Assembly (NCBI GenBank): GCA_022843525.1
Contig: JALHNR010000006.1
Location: 1 to 35,011 of the forward strand
Source: Methylocystis sp.
Lineage (GTDB): Bacteria; Pseudomonadota; Alphaproteobacteria; Rhizobiales; Beijerinckiaceae
Direction: 5' to 3'
DNA: 35,011 nt
A program made the position numbers and the translations under genes. The notes beneath the pieces are model-generated. The model was not told the origin of the DNA. It searched no databases and saw only the letters and a program-made list of their open reading frames with translations. This document shows positions 15,278 through 24,101 of this stretch, piece after piece (the first letter of the stretch is position 1; every line of letters begins with the position of its first letter).

Positions 15278-18200
15278 CTATTGTACGGCACTCATGACAG
15301 GCCCAGTCGTACCCATCCCATCAGAAACTCGAATCTCCGATCGTCCAGCGCCGCGCTTTTCTACGCGAACCTGCACGGCGATCCGCTCGATCATGGCGGC
15401 CACATGCGTGATGACGCCAACCTTCTGACCTCTGCCCTGTAAGGTTTCTAGCGCATCTACTGCCAAGTCGAGCGTCTCAGCATCGAGCGATCCGAAGCCT
15501 TCGTCGATGAACAGGGTATCGACAAAGGATGCCCGGCCTTCGAGACCTGACAGCGCCAGCGCGAGCGCCAACGAAACCAGGAAACGTTCACCGCCTGAAA
15601 GGCTCCGGGTCCCGCGGACCTCGTCGCCCATGTCGTGATCGATGATATGCAGCGTGAGATCGGACGCTGATCCCCGCGCGAGCCTATAGCGGGGGCTCAA
15701 CGCATTGAGGTGATCATTCGCCAGTTGGACCATGTGATCGAGCGTGATGCCCTGTACAAAGCGGCGGAAGCGATCGCCGCTGGCGGAGCCGATAGCATCG
15801 TCAACCGCCTGCCAAATTGCGAGTTCCGCCCTTGCTGTGTCTATTTCAGCAGATAGGTTCGCGGCCGCACGGCGCGCGTCATCGTCGCGCGCGAGCGCTG
15901 CGGAAAAAACACCAGTTCGTTGGTGCAAGTCGCCGATTTCGGTTGCCAGCACTGCAACGACAGCGGTCAACGCCTCCGCGTCGGTCGTCTCGTCGAATCC
16001 TTCGAGCGCCCTACCTAAGTCATTCTGACGCGTCAGCACGGCAGCGTCCGCATCGTTCACAGCCCGCTCGATCTCTTGAATTCGCGTTCGCAGCGCTCTG
16101 CACACAGCTGGGTCGATGGCAATCAGTGCGGAAACCTGATCCGGCGACCGAGCAACGTCCTGACAGGACGTATTGAATGCCACTTCGGCTGAAGCGCGAC
16201 GGCTCTTCGCTGCTTCCAAGCCAGAGGCGGCCTCCTCACAACGGGCGCTGGCCGACTGAAACGCAGCGGCGGTTGCAGATTTCACCTCGCGCGCCTTAGT
16301 GAGCCCTTCACGGGCCGTCCGACGAGCTTCATTAATCCGTGTCCGGTGACTCGCAGTCGCCTCGCCGCCAAGGAGTTCGGCTCGGCCACTCGCCTTTTCC
16401 TCCACGACCAATCGACGTTGATCGAGACGGGTCGCGCTCTCCGTCATCTGCGTTCGCGCATGCTCTAGAGAGGCGGCAGCCGCCGCACGCTCAGGCGCCA
16501 GCCGCTGCAGCGTCATTTCCAGCTCGCCAACCTGCTTTCGCAGGGCATCGTACTCTTGTGCGACCGCTGAGAGCCTGACGGCAACGTCGGCGGGATCGGC
16601 ATCGAGTGCTTCGATGGTTAGATCGGCCGCAGCGAGATACGGCGCGATTTCACGGTCGATGGAACCGAGTCTCTCAGCAAGAGCCGCCTCGCGAACCATT
16701 TGTTCTTTTGCCTTCAATTGCGCAGCGTGCAGTTCAGAACGTCGTTGGTCAACGTCTCGGACTATCGACTCGATTACCCGAGCGAGCGCGTCATGCTCCC
16801 GCTGCATACCATCGATCTCTGTCCGAAGACGCTGGGCGTCTGCGAGTGGACCAGTGATAGTGATCCGTTCCGTCTTCGCGGCCAAGGCCAGCGCCGCCAA
16901 TTCGGGCGCGCCTTGGCTGCCGGGCGCGCGGGGCACGCTCCCCTCCACTCTCGCCTTCGAGCAGAGATCGCTCACTATCGGCCCCTGTTCGATATAAGCG
17001 CTCTCGGCAGCCGAAACTTGGCCGCGCGCGATATCGATCACGCGGTTTGCTTCTGCCCGGCGCACCTCTGCGGCGGCAAGTGCGCGTGTGGCAGCGCTGA
17101 GACGCTGACTTATCGCAGCCAGCGCCGTATCCAACTCTTCGCGACGGCGACGAACCGTAGCGACCATCTCGTTCAGCGCACTTGGGTGCACGAGATGAGG
17201 ATGGTCTGTGCTACCGCATACCGGGCAGGCTGAGTTCGGGGTCAACAGGCTGCGCAGATGGACGGCTTCAGCCGAGACAGTTTCATCGGCGAGCTCCGCG
17301 AGAGGTACGATTTCCGCGCGCGCGGTCCGATCGCGGAGCTGGTCCGATTCGGCGCCAGCGATTTGGCTGTTCGCTGTGCTCACCTCCTGCGCCGCAATGG
17401 CGAGCTCCGATTCCCCGCGCGCTAGATCCGCCGACGCCCGAATATGCTGTTCGCAGGTGGTGCTCACCTCACGCAGAGCCTCAAGCGCCCGTTGGAGATC
17501 AGTGTCACGTTCATGGAGCGCGGGCTCGTCGATTACGGCAAGACCGTTTCGCCGTTCACCCATCTCGCGACCGAGGCTATCTTTTCGCTCACGGTCCGCC
17601 ACGAGCTTTTCCGACAGCTCTGCTATTTCACCTTCCAAACGCGCCGTTATTTCCGCGGATTCAGCCGCCCCGAACGCCGTCGTGCCGCGGCTCTGTTTGA
17701 GATTGACCCGCTTCTCCAGCAGAACCGTCGCGTCACCGAGGCGATCGGCAAGGAGAACGCGACCCGATTGATCTCTCAATTGAGCCTTGGTTGTGCCGAG
17801 CGACGCTGTGGCCTGGTCAAGAGCATGATCAAGCGCGGCCAGCGCGTCCACGTTAGCCCGTAGCGTCACTTCCGCCTGCTGGGATTTCTCCGTCGCATCA
17901 ATGAACTCGATCCGGGCCGTCGCCAGCTCCGCGTCGAGCTTTTCGGCCTCGCTCCAGAGAGGTCCAAAGCGCTTGAAGAGGTCTTCTGCGGCCTCGTCGG
18001 CCGTTGTCGCATCCGTCAGCTGAGTTGCCGCCGCTTCGTCGAGGGTCCGTGCTTCTTCACGTGCAACAAGCAAATCACCGAGGCGTGATTCGGCCTCCGC
18101 CGCAGTCCGCTGCGCGTTGTCCATATCGACTGATAGTGGGCGAATCGGTTCGACCAGCTCGAATTCAGCAAGCGAGCGGTACTCATCGGCGGCCGCCTCA

Positions 18201-19063
18201 CGCGCTGAACGCGCCGTCGCCGCTCGAGCCGTCGCCTGAGCGAGATCGCCTCTGGCGGCAGCGACACGCTTGAAATGATCCAGCCGACTATTGTGTTGAT
18301 CGCGCTCGGCGGCTTTCTGGGCGATGGTAGCAGCAAGCTGGCCTTGTTCGTCCAGCAGTCCCTGCCTGGCATCGTCATCGAGAAGGCCGATGTCGCTGCG
18401 ACGCTGCTCCAACTGCTCGACGGTCCTTCGCCGAGCCTCTGTGCCTTCATGGACGCGGATCGATATTGCTGCGTAGATTTCCGTACCTGTAATCTTCTCA
18501 AGCAATTCCGCGCGCTCGCTCTCGGCAGCGAGAAGGAAGGCATCGAACTCGCCCTGAGCGAGGAGCACCGTTCGTCGGAACTGATCGAATGTAAGGTCGG
18601 TTCTCTCTTCTACCGCGTCGCGAACCTGAGTCTTACCCGTCGCCACGGCGCTGCCGTCGTCAAGCCGGTACAGCGCGCGCTGCTCATTCTGAAGCCGCCC
18701 ATTTGCCCGACCGCGCGCGCGATTGGCTTCCCAGCGGACACGGTATCGCTCACCATCCTGCCCGACGAAATCTACCTCGGCATATCCGCCGCCGGCGCCT
18801 CGGCGCAGGATCGCGCGACCATCATGAATCGAGATCGCTTCGCCGCTGGGATCGGGAGCATTCTCGCGCCGGCCGACGGAGACGCGCGGATATTCGCCAT
18901 AAAGCGCGAGGCACAGCGCATCAAGAATGGTGGATTTCCCGGCACCCGTCTCGCCCGTGATGGCGAAGAGGCCGGAACCCGCAAGCGGCTCTGCCGCAAG
19001 ATCGATTTCAAACGGCGCCGCAAGACTGGCCAGATTTTCACCACGGATGGCCAGGATGCGCAT
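15278..19063 (-). CDS. sbcC: SbcC-like exonuclease subunit (Rad50 family ATPase)
   Basis: A 1261-aa Rad50/SbcC protein. Walker A GETGAGKST is at 37-45, followed by a long coiled coil. The zinc-hook CPVC is at 613-616, almost exactly mid-protein. The returning coil leads to the ABC signature LSGGE (1155-1159) and Walker B FIDEG with Asp1187 and Glu1188. The full set is intact and the length is normal to long for SbcC. GGAGG lies 8 nt before the ATG, only 3 bp after the sbcD stop, so the two are coupled. With SbcD it should form an ATP-gated nuclease on DNA ends and hairpins. Presence on an island next to a BrxR-like regulator suggests a specialised, not housekeeping, copy. Confidence 0.95.
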   Translation of the reverse strand: MRILAIRGENLASLAAPFEIDLAAEPLAGSGLFAITGETGAGKSTILDALCLALYGEYPRVSVGRRENAPDPSGEAISIHDGRAILRRGAGGGYAEVDFVGQDGERYRVRWEANRARGRANGRLQNEQRALYRLDDGSAVATGKTQVRDAVEERTDLTFDQFRRTVLLAQGEFDAFLLAAESERAELLEKITGTEIYAAISIRVHEGTEARRRTVEQLEQRRSDIGLLDDDARQGLLDEQGQLAATIAQKAAERDQHNSRLDHFKRVAAARGDLAQATARAATARSAREAAADEYRSLAEFELVEPIRPLSVDMDNAQRTAAEAESRLGDLLVAREEARTLDEAAATQLTDATTADEAAEDLFKRFGPLWSEAEKLDAELATARIEFIDATEKSQQAEVTLRANVDALAALDHALDQATASLGTTKAQLRDQSGRVLLADRLGDATVLLEKRVNLKQSRGTTAFGAAESAEITARLEGEIAELSEKLVADRERKDSLGREMGERRNGLAVIDEPALHERDTDLQRALEALREVSTTCEQHIRASADLARGESELAIAAQEVSTANSQIAGAESDQLRDRTARAEIVPLAELADETVSAEAVHLRSLLTPNSACPVCGSTDHPHLVHPSALNEMVATVRRRREELDTALAAISQRLSAATRALAAAEVRRAEANRVIDIARGQVSAAESAYIEQGPIVSDLCSKARVEGSVPRAPGSQGAPELAALALAAKTERITITGPLADAQRLRTEIDGMQREHDALARVIESIVRDVDQRRSELHAAQLKAKEQMVREAALAERLGSIDREIAPYLAAADLTIEALDADPADVAVRLSAVAQEYDALRKQVGELEMTLQRLAPERAAAAASLEHARTQMTESATRLDQRRLVVEEKASGRAELLGGEATASHRTRINEARRTAREGLTKAREVKSATAAAFQSASARCEEAASGLEAAKSRRASAEVAFNTSCQDVARSPDQVSALIAIDPAVCRALRTRIQEIERAVNDADAAVLTRQNDLGRALEGFDETTDAEALTAVVAVLATEIGDLHQRTGVFSAALARDDDARRAAANLSAEIDTARAELAIWQAVDDAIGSASGDRFRRFVQGITLDHMVQLANDHLNALSPRYRLARGSASDLTLHIIDHDMGDEVRGTRSLSGGERFLVSLALALALSGLEGRASFVDTLFIDEGFGSLDAETLDLAVDALETLQGRGQKVGVITHVAAMIERIAVQVRVEKRGAGRSEIRVSDGMGTTGPVMSAVQ

Positions 19064-19066
19064 GGG

Positions 19067-20299
19067 TCAAGCCTCCGCCCGCACGCGGTGGAAAACATCC
19101 AAATGCGCAGCATTCGGCGCCGCGCCAAACTCGCGTTCGAACGCAAGCTTGAACAAGTCCTCTGGATCTCGTTCCGCCAACCGGATTAAAGGATCGGTGA
19201 GGACCTCCTCATTCAGCGCGCCGGGGATCGCGGCGACACGGGCATCGACGATGCGTACAGGAAAGTTCTCGGCAATGCGGTCGATCTCCTCCCTGAATCC
19301 GGGCGGCAGCCCGTCGCGGGTAAGCCTGATCTGGACGAATGGCCGCGCGCTGATCGGCAAATCCGGCTGGAGACCCAATGCCGTCAGATAATCGCCAAGT
19401 TCCGTCAAGCGCATATCGCCAGCCTCTGGGAGGCGCAGGAAAGGAACTGGCCGATCGACCGGGATATGTTCAGACGTGACCTGCGCACCGTCGAGGCTCA
19501 CAAGCGTGACCCCATGAGCGTAAGGCTGCTCCGTCGCCGACAAGGGAATCAATGATCCCGAATAGCGAACGGTATCGCGGCCGACGGCCTGGGCCTTGTG
19601 CAGGTGGCCGAGCGCCACGTAGCTCGCTTCCGTTGGGAATACGTCATGCGGCACGGCATGCTGACCGCCGACCAGGATTCGCCGCTCCGCGCCCTCCGAC
19701 TCGATGCCGCCTGCGACATGGAGGTGCCCTGTAAGGACAAACGGCAAACTGTCCATCTGCCCCCGTAACGTATCGAGCAATTCCGCGTAGAGACTGCGCA
19801 CCCCGGCGATGACGGGCGAGCCGGACTCGCCATCCAGCCGCGTCAAATTTGGAAGGCACGCGGCCGTCGGGTAGGAGACCGCCAAAACGTGTGCGGCCAC
19901 CGCACCGCTGGCGTCAGCGATCGGCACGAGGTGGCGTGCCGCCTCGATCCGCCCGTCATGCCGCCGCACATTTCCCACGACGCGGATCTTGAACGCCTCC
20001 AATAGAGGCCGTGGCGCTTCCAACCGACCAGCGGCATCATGATTGCCGGCGACGATCACGGTTGTCATTCGTGGCCGCGCGCGGCTCAGCCGCACAAGCG
20101 TATTGTAGAAAAGCTGTTGCGCTTCTCCGGACGGGTTCTGACTGTCGAACACGTCGCCGGCGATTATGAGCGCATCGACGTTCCGCTCAACGACAATCTC
20201 TTCGAGGCGCTCAAAAACTTTAAGGTGCTCATGCTCGCGCGAAAACCCGCGCAGCGTTTGACCGACGTGCCAATCAGCCGTGTGGAGAATACGAATCAT
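19067..20299 (-). CDS. sbcD: SbcD-like exonuclease subunit (Mre11 family)
   Basis: A 410-aa calcineurin-like phosphoesterase of the Mre11/SbcD type. Metal-binding motifs appear in order: HTADWHVG (Asp9, His11), IIAGDVFDS, VAGNHDAAG, LTGHLHVAGG and ALGHLHKAQAV. A C-terminal capping region follows. Met at 20299 matches the family's usual MxILHTADWHxG start and has GGAGG about 10 nt upstream; the frame extends eight codons further. It is preceded by the WYL regulator gene (106 bp) and followed by sbcC after 3 bp. Confidence 0.95.
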   Translation of the reverse strand: MIRILHTADWHVGQTLRGFSREHEHLKVFERLEEIVVERNVDALIIAGDVFDSQNPSGEAQQLFYNTLVRLSRARPRMTTVIVAGNHDAAGRLEAPRPLLEAFKIRVVGNVRRHDGRIEAARHLVPIADASGAVAAHVLAVSYPTAACLPNLTRLDGESGSPVIAGVRSLYAELLDTLRGQMDSLPFVLTGHLHVAGGIESEGAERRILVGGQHAVPHDVFPTEASYVALGHLHKAQAVGRDTVRYSGSLIPLSATEQPYAHGVTLVSLDGAQVTSEHIPVDRPVPFLRLPEAGDMRLTELGDYLTALGLQPDLPISARPFVQIRLTRDGLPPGFREEIDRIAENFPVRIVDARVAAIPGALNEEVLTDPLIRLAERDPEDLFKLAFEREFGAAPNAAHLDVFHRVRAEA

Positions 20300-20405
20300 T
20301 GTCTTTAGTCCTCCGGTGTTCAAGCGAAGGTGTTCGATCCAGCTTCGGAACTCCGGGAGTTAACAACCATACGGCTCAACTCTTCGGTTCAACAAGCGCG
20401 GCAAT

Positions 20406-21284
20406 TCAGTCCTCAGTTCCATGCGACATTGTTTCGGCTGCCAGAACCTGTGGATTCAAGAGAACGATCTGCTGGTCTTGCGGTCTGCGCACCTTCTCAT
20501 CGCCATCGAGACCAAGGCGTTTGAGAGTGTAGTAAAGAAAAGCGCGGCGAACCCGCACCTTTGCCTTTCCACCGCTCATTCCGTAGTCGAGCGCGATGAC
20601 CTTCTTCTGTGTCTCGGAAAGATCTGGATGAGGACCGACTTCAAGAACTACATGTTCCTGCCAGCCTCGATCCGCATTCGCCTCGATCTCACCGGTTCGA
20701 ATCCCGCGAGTTTCGAGAACTCGTGACAGCAGAAAATCCTTGAAGTCTCGATCAATCTCGCAATAGGCGCGCATATGCCAACGGAAACCGTCGAAGCCGA
20801 TGGCGTGAGGTGTTATCCAGCGCCATTTCGGCTCGGGACGTGAGAGCGACTGGTATTTGATTTCGATTGCTTCGGCGCGGCGGATCACTTTCACGATAGC
20901 GCGCAGCGTCTCGGCATTCACTCCCCGGACCGGGGTCGCCGCGGCATCGTAAGGTGGGAGGCTCCCGATCCAGGAATCAGAGCTTTCAAGAATCCCATCG
21001 GCCACCGAACGCAACTGCGAAAGGTATGCGTGTGGGTCCGGCTTCAGGAAACAAGGCCTAAAGTTTTCGCTGGCGACATAGCGTTTGGCGCTCTTGTCAT
21101 AGATCGCGTTCCGCGGCGCCCTCTCCTGATAGAGGGTAAGGTCCTTCGATGCCTGCGGCACCGACACATCGAACATTTCGATGATGTCGGCGCGATTGAC
21201 GCCGCCTTCCCAGAAAAGCCGGAATTCGATGAATTCGAGCCGCCGTTCCACTCCCCATGTCAATCTCGCACCGGCTTCCCCCAT
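20406..21284 (-). CDS. BrxR/CapW-like WYL-domain transcriptional regulator
   Basis: A 292-aa regulator with three parts. The N-terminal winged helix (RRLEFIEFRLFWEGGVNRADIIEMFDVSVPQASKDLTLY, then NAIYDKSAKRYVA) is the hallmark of the BrxR/CapW group. A WYL domain spans about residues 125-200 (IEIKYQSLSRPEPKWRWITPHAIGFDGFRWHMRAYC). A C-terminal extension follows at about 210-285. GGAGG lies 7 nt before the ATG. Known BrxR/CapW proteins are dimeric repressors of phage-defence operons (BREX, CBASS) and bind inverted repeats. This gene lies at a divergent promoter serving sbcD-sbcC on one side and the AddBA-like genes on the other, so it probably controls both arms. Confidence 0.9.
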   Translation of the reverse strand: MGEAGARLTWGVERRLEFIEFRLFWEGGVNRADIIEMFDVSVPQASKDLTLYQERAPRNAIYDKSAKRYVASENFRPCFLKPDPHAYLSQLRSVADGILESSDSWIGSLPPYDAAATPVRGVNAETLRAIVKVIRRAEAIEIKYQSLSRPEPKWRWITPHAIGFDGFRWHMRAYCEIDRDFKDFLLSRVLETRGIRTGEIEANADRGWQEHVVLEVGPHPDLSETQKKVIALDYGMSGGKAKVRVRRAFLYYTLKRLGLDGDEKVRRPQDQQIVLLNPQVLAAETMSHGTED

Positions 21285-21306
21285 CCTTCAGCCTCCGATG
21301 CAGTGG

Positions 21307-21321
21307 ATATAGGAACTATAT
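21307..21321. promoter_or_regulatory. Inverted repeat 1 in divergent promoter
   Basis: ATATAG (21307-21312), GAA, CTATAT (21316-21321): a perfect 6-bp dyad between the WYL gene and the AddB-like gene. Its right edge touches the proposed rightward -35. Confidence 0.45.
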
Positions 21322-21351
21322 GGACATATCATCACGACCCGTCTATTTAAT
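21321..21351 (+). promoter_or_regulatory. Proposed rightward promoter (AddB/AddA-like)
   Basis: TGGACA (21321-21326) and TTTAAT (21346-21351) each match five of six sigma70 consensus bases, with a longish 19-nt spacer. The -10 overlaps that of the leftward promoter and lies inside inverted repeat 2. Confidence 0.35.
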
Positions 21352-21360
21352 ATTCGTGAT
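21331..21360. promoter_or_regulatory. Inverted repeat 2, candidate WYL-regulator operator
   Basis: ATCACGA (21331-21337) and TCGTGAT (21354-21360) form a perfect 7-bp dyad with a 16-nt spacer. The half-sites are 23 bp apart centre to centre, about two helical turns, as expected for a dimer reading one face of DNA. The spacer covers the proposed -10 boxes of both divergent promoters, an ideal position for repression. Confidence 0.5.
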
Positions 21361-21376
21361 TGCCCTCTCGGGTCAA
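21347..21376 (-). promoter_or_regulatory. Proposed leftward promoter (WYL-sbcD-sbcC)
   Basis: On the minus strand TTGACC (21376-21371, five of six bases of the sigma70 -35) and TATTAA (21352-21347) are separated by 18 nt, upstream of the WYL gene. The -10 is enclosed by inverted repeat 2. Confidence 0.45.
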
Positions 21377-21443
21377 GGCCGAAATTCTCCTGTCATCAGG
21401 GGGACGTTTTGTCCGACCTTCAGAAGGTGGCTGGGAGGGACGC

Positions 21444-24101
21444 ATGGGACAACCGCTTCGGCATACGATTGTAGCGCACGGCCGCCTTGCCATGCGAGAG
21501 CTTCGGCTCGCCGCGGCGCGGGAGCGCCGTCACGGCCTGCAGATCATGACTTTCGAACAGCTCGCCGCACGCCTAGCCGGCGGCCTGTCCCGGCCGCTCG
21601 ATGATGAAACCCTTCGAGCGGCGATCCAGATGTGCTTGCCGGAAACGCCGCTCGGCGAACTCGATACCCTGAGAACCCTCCCGGGAATGGTCGGTGCTGC
21701 CGCCGACACCCTGCACAAGGCGTGGCGTGCAGGCATCAATCTCCAGGCGCGCGCCGCCGAGCATCCGCGCATAGCGTCAATCGCCGCGCTCGAAAGGGCG
21801 GTTCTCGACGCTCTGCCGCCAGCGATGCTGCGTCCTGTAGATATTGTCGATACCGCATTGCAACGTCTCGACCATGTGGAAGCGCTGTTTGGCCCGATTG
21901 AGATCGTCGGGATCACCGAACTATCTCCGTGCTGGCGGTCCCTGCTACATGCGCTCGCCGCGCGCGTACAGGTGCGATGGAACGCCGGCCCGAGATCTGT
22001 CCCCCACTGGCTCGATGGTGAACGCATCGCGATTATTCGGACGGAACCGCAAGCGCCAGCGATCACTACGGTCAGTGCGGCGACCGCCTATCATGAAGCG
22101 ATCGAGGCTCTTCGTTGGGCACGGGCGCTGGTGGCATCGGGAACCGAGCCCGGCGATATCGCCATCGCCGCCGTCGCGCCAGCCGACTACGACGACCACC
22201 TTCTGGCTCTACGGTCCGATGCCAATCTCGACCTCCATTTCGTCCATGGCGTGAAGATTACTGCCTGCCGAGAAGGACAAGCGGCCGCGGCGCTGGCGGA
22301 TATCCTCCTGCGCGGGCTGTCGCAGACGCGGGTGCGCCGGCTGTCTGCGCTCCTGAGCGCTTATCCTGGTCCCTTCCAGGCACTGCCGGAAGGGTGGACG
22401 CGCATCCTGCCGGCCGATGCACCGCTGGCATCACCTGAATCCTGGGACCGGCTCATCGAGCGTACAACAGCCACGGAATGGCCGGACGCCGTCAATCACG
22501 GCACGGCCTTGCGCGAAATCGTTGGTCTGTTGGCGCAGGGTGCGGCCGCAGCCGAAGCAATTGGTGAGGCGCTGTTGCACGGCCGGACCTTGGCGATCTG
22601 GCGCAAGGCCTTGCTCGCCGGCCCGGCCGCGTCCCTCGATCTCACTTTGGAGTCGTTGCGGCAGGATGATGGGCTCGACGCCTGCGTCTCGCTCGCCTGG
22701 ATGCCGGCGAGCGCGCTCGCAGCTTCACCGCGCCGGTTCGTTCGCCTGCTCGGTCTCAATTCCTCACGCTGGCCGCGCGGCATCTCCGACGACCGGCTGC
22801 TGTCCGACCACATCATCTCCACCTCCGAACTCGATCCTCTTCCGGTCGGCGCGGCGGACCGGCGCGATTTCGCGACGATCCTCGCCACGACCGAAGAACA
22901 GGTCGTTCTATCGCGGGCGCGACGTGATAGCGATGGACGTCTCCTCGGCCGCAGCACGCTGCTGCAGGGTCAACCCGAGGAAACCTATCTGCGGCGCAAC
23001 GGCGTGCCGGATCATGCCCTCAGCGAAACCGATCGCCTGATGGCTCGGCCGCAGGAATTCCGCGCCCTTCCGCAAGCGCTGACGGCCTCAGCGTGCTGGC
23101 ACGACTGGCTGCGCGAAGAGATCACCGCGCATGACGGCTTGGTTCGGGCTGATCACCCGGTGATGCGGGCTATCCTCAGCCGCACCCAGTCGGCCAGTTC
23201 GCTGCGTCAGCTCCTGCGCAATCCGCTGGGGTTTGTTTGGCAATATGGTCTGCGCTGGCGCGCGCCCGAAAGCGGCGAGGAACCGCTTGTGCTGGACGCG
23301 CTGGCGATGGGAGATCTCGTCCATATGACCCTCGACCGGGCGCTGCGCACCATTGAAGCGGGCGGCGCGCTCGCCACCGCCACGTCTGCGGAGATCGCAG
23401 CGGCTGTCGCCGCCGCCACCGTTGACGTCGCTCGCGTCTGGGAAACCGAGCGGGCTGTGCCGCCACGCGTCATCTGGCGACGGACGCTTGACGAAGCCCG
23501 CGAAATGAGTTGCCGCGCACTCGCGTTCAGTGATGACGCGCTGCCCGCCGCCCGCGCCTATGGCGAAGTGGCGTTTGGCGGTGCCGAGCCTAAGACAGAC
23601 GTCGCACCGCCCTGGGACGCGGCGGCGAGCGTCGAAATCCCGGGCGCAGGTTTCCGAATTGCCGGCTACATCGATCGCCTGGACATCGCGGGCGACGGTC
23701 AGCGCGCTTTGGTGCGAGACTACAAGACAGGCCGCACGCCGAAGACCGGCATCGTGCTCGATGGCGGTAAGGAGCTGCAACGCTGTCTCTACGCCTTCGC
23801 GGTCAAGGCGCTGCTCGGCCGAGACGTCGAGATCCGCGCCTCGCTGCTCTACCTTCGCGACGAAATGGATCTGAGGCTCGCCGATCCCGAGGCTACCCTC
23901 GTCGAAGTCGCTGCCCATCTTCGCGAAGCCCACGCCAACCTTCTCTCCGGCGGAGGCGTAATCGGGATCGACACCGGCGGGACTTATGACGACTTCGCGT
24001 TCGCCCTACCCGCCAATGCGGGCGCCGCCTATTGCAGGCGCAAGAGCGCCGCGGCGACAGCGCGCCTCGGAGCCGCAGCGCAAGTCTGGGAGGCTCAATA
24101 A
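21444..24101 (+). CDS. AddB-like PD-(D/E)XK nuclease/inactive helicase
   Basis: An 885-aa AddB-type protein. The N-terminal two thirds resemble the inactivated helicase half of AddB. The C-terminal RecB-family nuclease is clear: GDLVHMTLDRAL (His627), AGYIDRLDI (Asp744), VRDYKTG (Asp759, Lys761), and KELQRCLYAFAV. Typical AddB has four Cys holding an Fe-S cluster around this nuclease; here the C-terminus has a single Cys, so the cluster seems absent. ATG at 21444 is chosen because GGGAGGG lies 4-5 nt before it; a TTG start at 21360 would run through the proposed operator. The stop overlaps the next gene's ATG (TAATG). With AddA it should form a dual-nuclease DNA-end resection motor. Confidence 0.88.
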   Translation: MGQPLRHTIVAHGRLAMRELRLAAARERRHGLQIMTFEQLAARLAGGLSRPLDDETLRAAIQMCLPETPLGELDTLRTLPGMVGAAADTLHKAWRAGINLQARAAEHPRIASIAALERAVLDALPPAMLRPVDIVDTALQRLDHVEALFGPIEIVGITELSPCWRSLLHALAARVQVRWNAGPRSVPHWLDGERIAIIRTEPQAPAITTVSAATAYHEAIEALRWARALVASGTEPGDIAIAAVAPADYDDHLLALRSDANLDLHFVHGVKITACREGQAAAALADILLRGLSQTRVRRLSALLSAYPGPFQALPEGWTRILPADAPLASPESWDRLIERTTATEWPDAVNHGTALREIVGLLAQGAAAAEAIGEALLHGRTLAIWRKALLAGPAASLDLTLESLRQDDGLDACVSLAWMPASALAASPRRFVRLLGLNSSRWPRGISDDRLLSDHIISTSELDPLPVGAADRRDFATILATTEEQVVLSRARRDSDGRLLGRSTLLQGQPEETYLRRNGVPDHALSETDRLMARPQEFRALPQALTASACWHDWLREEITAHDGLVRADHPVMRAILSRTQSASSLRQLLRNPLGFVWQYGLRWRAPESGEEPLVLDALAMGDLVHMTLDRALRTIEAGGALATATSAEIAAAVAAATVDVARVWETERAVPPRVIWRRTLDEAREMSCRALAFSDDALPAARAYGEVAFGGAEPKTDVAPPWDAAASVEIPGAGFRIAGYIDRLDIAGDGQRALVRDYKTGRTPKTGIVLDGGKELQRCLYAFAVKALLGRDVEIRASLLYLRDEMDLRLADPEATLVEVAAHLREAHANLLSGGGVIGIDTGGTYDDFAFALPANAGAAYCRRKSAAATARLGAAAQVWEAQ

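Noticed and set aside
18275-19189. 304-codon plus-strand open frame
   Set aside because: It lies antisense within sbcC and sbcD, shows no recognisable domain, and is a by-product of high GC content.
23088-23933. 281-codon minus-strand open frame
   Set aside because: Antisense to the AddB-like nuclease domain, whose motifs are in the plus frame.
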